NCBI GenBank assembly: GCA_963650915.1
Contig: CAVJMJ010000004.1
Location: forward strand, 1-64,000
Direction of reading: 5' to 3'
DNA: 64,000 nucleotides
Origin: UBA4636 sp963650915
Lineage (GTDB): Bacteria; Bacillota; Clostridia; Christensenellales; Borkfalkiaceae
Every line of letters starts with the position of its first letter. Position 1 is the stretch's first letter. Below, piece after piece: positions 60,232 to 64,000 of this stretch. The notes below the pieces were generated by a model. The model saw nothing but the letters and a program-made list of their open reading frames with translations, was not told the DNA's origin and did not search any database. Made by a program: the position numbers and the translations under genes.

Positions 60232-61185
60232 ATGAAGTACAAAAAATGGCTTGATGAATGGTTCTTAAACTACGTGGAACCTTGCATGAAAGGAAAAACG
60301 CGCGACTGTTACGCCGAAGTTATCGAGAACAGAATAAAAAAAGAATTCGGCGAGTACGAGATAGACGACATTTCTCCGATTGTAATTCAGCACTATGTTA
60401 CCAAACTTTTAAAAAACGGCAACTTAATAACGGGCGACGCCCTGTCCGCAAACACCGTAAACGAAATTATTACGGTTTTGCAAAGTTCTTTGAAAGCGGC
60501 TTTTTCAATGGGTGCGGCAAGTAAGTACGTAGGCGACAAAATAAGAAGACCTAAAATCAAGGAAAAAACGGTTACCTGCTTTTCGAAAGACGAGCAACGA
60601 GCAATAGAAAAAGCAGTGCTTTCGAGCAAAAACACTAAATATACGGGCATTTTCTTATGCCTCTATACGGGGCTTAGGATAGGCGAACTTTTAGCTCTTA
60701 CGTGGGATGACGTAGACTTGGTCGACGCAACCGTTACGGTAAAAAAAACGTTTCGGAATCGCTACGGCAAATGCAACGTTAAAAATGACGAAAAGCGTGT
60801 TATCGACGAACCGAAGTCGATTTCCTCAAAAAGGGTAATTCCCCTCGGCGAAAAGACAGTCAATTTATTGATAAAGGTAAAGGCAAAAAGAAAAACCGAG
60901 TTCGTCGTCGAGTGTCGGGGAGGGGCACCGACGGTAAGGGGGTATCAAAAAATATTCGAAGCCTTACTTAAAAAACTCAATATCGAAAGAAAGGGTTTTC
61001 ATTCCCTCCGTCATACCTTCGCCACGCGTGCCATCGAATGCGGTATGGACGTAAAAACCTTGTCCGAAATTTTAGGGCATAAAAACGCCTCGATTACTCT
61101 TGCACGCTACACCCACTCGCTTGTCGAGCATAAGCGAGAAATGATCAATAAGTTGGACGGGCTTTACGACTCAGTCGAAGAATAA
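60232..61185 (+). CDS. Tyrosine recombinase (phage-type integrase)
   Basis: A 317-residue site-specific recombinase. An N-terminal SAM-like DNA-binding domain covers residues about 1-110. The catalytic domain has Arg in TGLRIGELLAL near 147, HSLRHTFAT near 262, LGHKN near 284 and the Tyr nucleophile in ARYTHS near 294. The protein looks intact. GGAG precedes the ATG. No excisionase, phage genes or clear att repeats surround it, so it is either an orphan left from an element or a resident recombinase acting elsewhere. Confidence 0.93.
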   Translation: MKYKKWLDEWFLNYVEPCMKGKTRDCYAEVIENRIKKEFGEYEIDDISPIVIQHYVTKLLKNGNLITGDALSANTVNEIITVLQSSLKAAFSMGAASKYVGDKIRRPKIKEKTVTCFSKDEQRAIEKAVLSSKNTKYTGIFLCLYTGLRIGELLALTWDDVDLVDATVTVKKTFRNRYGKCNVKNDEKRVIDEPKSISSKRVIPLGEKTVNLLIKVKAKRKTEFVVECRGGAPTVRGYQKIFEALLKKLNIERKGFHSLRHTFATRAIECGMDVKTLSEILGHKNASITLARYTHSLVEHKREMINKLDGLYDSVEE

Positions 61186-61457
61186 TAAACGTTGCAATGC
61201 TTTTTAGCGTAAAAAGTATAAGCCGTGTAATAACGGAATTTATGCTTTAAGCGAAAAGAAGAAGCCGAGTATAAAAGGTATGCACGTTTTTAAGCGGAAA
61301 GGTTGGCAAAAGCCGAGTAATTTTTAATTTTGCTCGTTAAAGCGGTCAAAACGAGAAGCCTAATATAAAAGACGCTAAACGTATTTATCGAGCCACGGTT
61401 AAATAGGCAAAAAGCTAAATGTGTTTATGCCCGCATAAATACAACGATATGCAACGT

Positions 61458-61492
61458 AAAAGCAAGCAATTTTTTTATTTTGCTTGCTTTTT
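61458..61492. terminator. Terminator hairpin
   Basis: AAGCAAGCAA pairs with TTGCTTGCTT across a T-rich loop, flanked by A and T runs. Confidence 0.82.
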
Positions 61493-61498
61493 AAAATT

Positions 61499-61519
61499 GC
61501 GATAACGGGCTTATAGCCC
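61499..61519 (+). repeat. Dispersed motif, copy 13
   Basis: GCGATAACGGGCTTATAGCC, then CTACTTTTTTT. Confidence 0.78.
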
Positions 61520-61601
61520 TACTTTTTTTAAAATATAAAAGAGAAAATCGTCCGAAACGGTAATCTTTCGTCACGTTGCGAGAAGATAGAAGGGGAAAAA
61601 T

Positions 61602-61678
61602 TGCGTCTTGGGACGCATGAATTGCAAATTTTCGTTTGCGTGAATTGTTGCTAACGCAACGTGAATTGACATATGGTC
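61602..61678. repeat. Four hairpins separated by TGAATT
   Basis: TGCGTC/GACGCA, GCAAA/TTTGC, GTTGC/GCAAC and GAC/GTC stems in a row. TGAATT follows each of the first three, at 61618, 61641 and 61662. Stems differ while the linker is constant. It lies at the 3' side of the galactanase gene. Confidence 0.75.
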
Positions 61679-61721
61679 ATGAGAGTTCATGAGAGTTCGC
61701 GAGCGGTCGTGAGTCGAAAAG

Positions 61722-63008
61722 TTATTCGCCGTAGACCAAGGAGAAGACTTTTAAGGATTCCAAAGGGTTTCCGTTAAAGTCGAACATTGCCTGGTTGTCG
61801 ACTGCCGAACCGCCGTAGTATTTAGCGTCGGCATCGTATTCTTTTGCGTAAGAAGTCGCCCAACCCGAGCCGAAGCCTTCCCAAATACTTAAATTTTGAC
61901 TATAATTTTTACCGCCGACGGGAATCCAGGCTCCCTCCCAATAGCAAACGCCGATGCCGTTTTTTATTTTACCGACTGCGTTTATAACTTCCCGAACAGA
62001 GTTTGCCTGTCCTTGAACGGTGAATGGGTAGGGGCTGTAAACGGTCGTTTCGTCGCTTATCGTATTGGTATAAAAATCGCCGTCGTTTTCGGTGTAGCAA
62101 TACGACGTTTCGGCAACCATTACTTTTTTAGAGTATTTTGTCGCGATGCCGTTTAAAACAGAAGTAAGATTATCCGTCGTTCCGTGCCAATAGGGGTAAT
62201 AAGAAGTTGCAAAAACGTCGTAATTTACGCCGTTTTTATTTAATTCGTCGGCGTAATAACTTAAAAGCCCTTGCTTTTCGGGGTTTGTAAAGTGCAAAAC
62301 GGTGCTTGCGTCGGGGTAAATTTCGTTTACGGCGGATATTCCGCTTTTGAAAAGGGAACAAACGTTTTTAAAATCGCTTTCGCCCGCCATGGCACCGTTC
62401 GTTTCGTTGCCTATCTGTACGAGGCTTATTTTTATCCCCGAACCGTTGAGTTTCAAAAGGCAATTTTTCGTGTAGTCGTATAGTGCGGTCGATTTTTCTT
62501 CGAGAGTAAACGATTGCCAATCCTTCGGCGCACGTTGCTTTTTCGGGTCTGCCCAAAAGTCGGAATAATGAAAATCCACCATTAAGTTCATGCCGTAAGC
62601 GTTTGCACGTTTACCTATTTCCAAGCAAGAATTTATATCGCAGTTTCCTCCGCCGTAGCCGTTTCCGTTTGAGTCGTAAGGATTATTCCACACCCGCACT
62701 CGAATGGTGTTTATTCCGCTTTCCGCCAAAATTTTAAAAACGTCGGTTTGATTGTTTTCGTAATCGTAAAACTTTACACCGCTTTTTTCAAGAGATAAAA
62801 TACTCGATACGTCCATTCCGAAAATAAAATCGTCGCTGAGAGAGGCAATCTTTTCCACCGTGATTTCATTTGATTTAAGCCCTTTTAATCCCTTTACCGC
62901 AAACGGCTTTATCGGCGAAAAGTCGTTTTTATTGCAACCGAAAAAGGTAAAAAGCGGGGCGACGATGCAAAGTATCAACGCAAAAACCAATTTTTTTAAA
63001 ATCTTCAT
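61722..63008 (-). CDS. ganB: Arabinogalactan endo-beta-1,4-galactanase, GH53 lipoprotein
   Basis: A 428-residue secreted enzyme that cuts beta-1,4-galactan side chains of pectin. The N-terminal signal ends in a lipobox-like LFTFFGC, so it is probably membrane-anchored outside. The GH53 core starts at FIFGMDVSSILSLE. The acid/base Glu is in QIGNETNG (Glu 202) and the nucleophile in MVAETSY (Glu 300); VRVWNNPY and DFHYSDFWADPKKQ are strongly conserved. GGTGG precedes the ATG. A 21-bp palindrome lies in its 5' leader. Confidence 0.95.
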   Translation of the reverse strand: MKILKKLVFALILCIVAPLFTFFGCNKNDFSPIKPFAVKGLKGLKSNEITVEKIASLSDDFIFGMDVSSILSLEKSGVKFYDYENNQTDVFKILAESGINTIRVRVWNNPYDSNGNGYGGGNCDINSCLEIGKRANAYGMNLMVDFHYSDFWADPKKQRAPKDWQSFTLEEKSTALYDYTKNCLLKLNGSGIKISLVQIGNETNGAMAGESDFKNVCSLFKSGISAVNEIYPDASTVLHFTNPEKQGLLSYYADELNKNGVNYDVFATSYYPYWHGTTDNLTSVLNGIATKYSKKVMVAETSYCYTENDGDFYTNTISDETTVYSPYPFTVQGQANSVREVINAVGKIKNGIGVCYWEGAWIPVGGKNYSQNLSIWEGFGSGWATSYAKEYDADAKYYGGSAVDNQAMFDFNGNPLESLKVFSLVYGE

Positions 63009-63026
63009 AATTCCACCAAATCATAT

Positions 63027-63086
63027 AAACCGTTTTATAAACGGTTTTTATAACTACATTTTAACACAAAAACGCCTTTCCGTCAA
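63027..63086 (-). promoter_or_regulatory. Promoter and palindromic operator of the galactanase gene
   Basis: Minus-strand TTGACG (63081-63086) and TAAAAT (63058-63063), 17-bp spacer. Just downstream, 63027-63047 is a perfect palindrome: AAACCGTTT, then TAT, then AAACGGTTT. A repressor bound there would block early transcription. Confidence 0.65.
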
Positions 63087-63123
63087 AGATTTTGCGAAAA
63101 AGTTATATAAAAGGTCGCTTTCG

Positions 63124-63152
63124 TTGACCTCGCCACGATAAACGGGTATAAT
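63124..63152 (+). promoter_or_regulatory. Promoter of psuG
   Basis: TTGACC at 63124-63129 and TATAAT at 63147-63152, 17-bp spacer. Confidence 0.8.
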
Positions 63153-63203
63153 AATATCGTTATAAAATCATCGTCGCCGAATTTTCGGCAACAAGGAGAA
63201 TAC

Positions 63204-64000
63204 ATGAATCGTTATCTCGATATTTCAAAGGACGTAAAAAACGCATTGGATAAAGGACTTCCCGTCGTAGCGTTAGAGTCGACTATAATTTCCCACGGTA
63301 TGCCTTATCCCGACAACGTTAAAACCGCTATTTCGGTAGAAGAGGCAATAAGAAAAGAGGGAGCCGTTCCCGCAACCATAGCAATTATCGGCGGACGGTT
63401 GAAAGTCGGCTTAACCGAGGAAGAAATCGAATACTTCGGTAAAAAAGGCACGGCTATAACCAAAGCCTCCCGTCGCGATTTAGCCCCGATAGTCGCTAAA
63501 AAACTCGACGGGGCGACAACGGTTACCACTACCATGATGATAGCAAATATGGCGGGTATCAAAATTTTTGCAACGGGCGGTATAGGAGGTGTTCACAGAG
63601 GGGCTGAAACCACCATGGATATTTCCGCCGACCTTGAAGAACTTGCAAACACGCCCGTAACCGTCGTTTGTGCGGGCGCAAAGTCTATACTCGATTTAGG
63701 TTTGACTTTAGAGTACCTCGAAACCAAGGGTGTGCCGGTCATCGGCTATAAAACGGAGTTTTTACCGGCGTTTTATACCGAAAAAAGCAAATTTAAAGTG
63801 GATTATTCGGTAAATAACGAAGAGGAACTTGCGTCGCTTATTTCGGCGCACGACGACCTCGGGTTAAAGGGCGGTATGCTTGTTACCAATCCAATTCCGC
63901 ACGAGTTTTCCATGGACGAAGATTACATCGATTCGGCAATAAACAAAGCCCTCGAAAAGGCAGAGGAACTCGGCGTTAAGGGAAAAGAAACGACACCGTT
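63204..64000 (+). CDS. psuG: Pseudouridine-5'-phosphate glycosidase, 3' end outside window
   Basis: The first 265 codons of a PsuG-family enzyme (usually about 300 residues) that splits pseudouridine 5'-phosphate into uracil and ribose 5-phosphate. Conserved segments are VALESTIISHGMPYP near residue 22, IGGRLKVGL near 64, TTVTTTMMIANMAG near 96, FATGGIGGVHRGAE near 115 and LVTNPIPHEF near 232. AAGGAG precedes the ATG at 63204. It is divergent from the galactanase gene. A pseudouridine kinase gene (psuK), if present, should lie beyond the window. Confidence 0.94.
   Translation, partial: MNRYLDISKDVKNALDKGLPVVALESTIISHGMPYPDNVKTAISVEEAIRKEGAVPATIAIIGGRLKVGLTEEEIEYFGKKGTAITKASRRDLAPIVAKKLDGATTVTTTMMIANMAGIKIFATGGIGGVHRGAETTMDISADLEELANTPVTVVCAGAKSILDLGLTLEYLETKGVPVIGYKTEFLPAFYTEKSKFKVDYSVNNEEELASLISAHDDLGLKGGMLVTNPIPHEFSMDEDYIDSAINKALEKAEELGVKGKETTP

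Larger units (their letters stand above)
61186..61601. other. Gap with terminator and motif copy
   Basis: Loosely repetitive AAAAGCCGAGTATAAAAGG-like units follow the integrase. A terminator is at 61458-61492 and motif copy 13 at 61499-61519. No gene seen. Confidence 0.55.

Noticed and set aside
60232..61185. Prophage or integrative element
   Set aside because: Only the recombinase is present; neighbours are an MFS transporter and a galactanase, and no att repeats were found.

Overview
The window looks like a scaffold from an uncultured low-GC Clostridia bacterium (Firmicutes), probably a gut anaerobe assembled from metagenomic reads. Support comes from AAGGAG-type ribosome binding sites, TTGACA-17-TATAAT promoters, gene orders typical of Clostridia (tilS-hpt, pstSCAB-phoU-phoPR, rpsF-ssb-rpsR), Fe-S and anaerobic regulatory proteins, a secreted GH53 galactanase, and one 272-base run of N inside a tandem repeat. 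The lineage assignment is inference. There is no rRNA, CRISPR array or prophage here.

Layout. 1-660: mosaic of hairpin-rich intergenic repeats. 670-3550 (minus): a zinc/cadmium efflux operon (ArsR-type sensor, free HMA metallochaperone, P1B ATPase) with two matching operators. 3699-4294: promoter, structured leader and thioredoxin. 5212-20958: one promoter and one gene for a membrane-anchored protein of about 5215 residues built from hundreds of short repeats; this is the strongest candidate for something undescribed. 20981-22679: rpsF, ssb, rpsR. 22680-24105: repeats. 24106-28344: an unrecognised 1412-residue protein with an internal duplication. 28974-30457: divergent Fe-S protein and Crp/Fnr regulator sharing one palindrome. 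30609-32497: tilS-hpt. 33525-34865: an AAA/DUF4143 ATPase. 35326-41894: a complete phosphate regulon (Pho box, permuted PstS, PstCAB, PhoU, PhoP, PhoR). 42060-47155: a TetR-controlled six-gene redox/membrane operon of unknown purpose. 47376-48424: WYL regulator. 48933-49236: tRNA-fMet, tRNA-Met, tRNA-Glu. 49758-51053: a second DUF4143 ATPase between direct repeats. 51859-55752: hypB, a multi-Fe-S flavoprotein, hypA. 56277-58056: a small protein and rmuC. 58774-61185: MFS transporter and an orphan tyrosine recombinase. 61722-64000: galactanase and psuG (cut by the window end).

How the parts work together. The phosphate block is self-contained: the two-component pair encoded at its end probably acts through the three 11-bp repeats in front of pstS. 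The metal operon, the Crp/Fnr-ferredoxin pair, the TetR operon, the WYL gene and the galactanase each carry a palindrome at a position consistent with their own regulation.

The intergenic DNA is unusual. Most gaps over 300 bp hold degenerate short-period tandem repeats. A dispersed motif with core AACGGGCTTATAG, usually followed by a T run, occurs 13 times. A second family of imperfect hairpins shows base changes that preserve pairing between copies. All calls are from reading the sequence; no database search was run.
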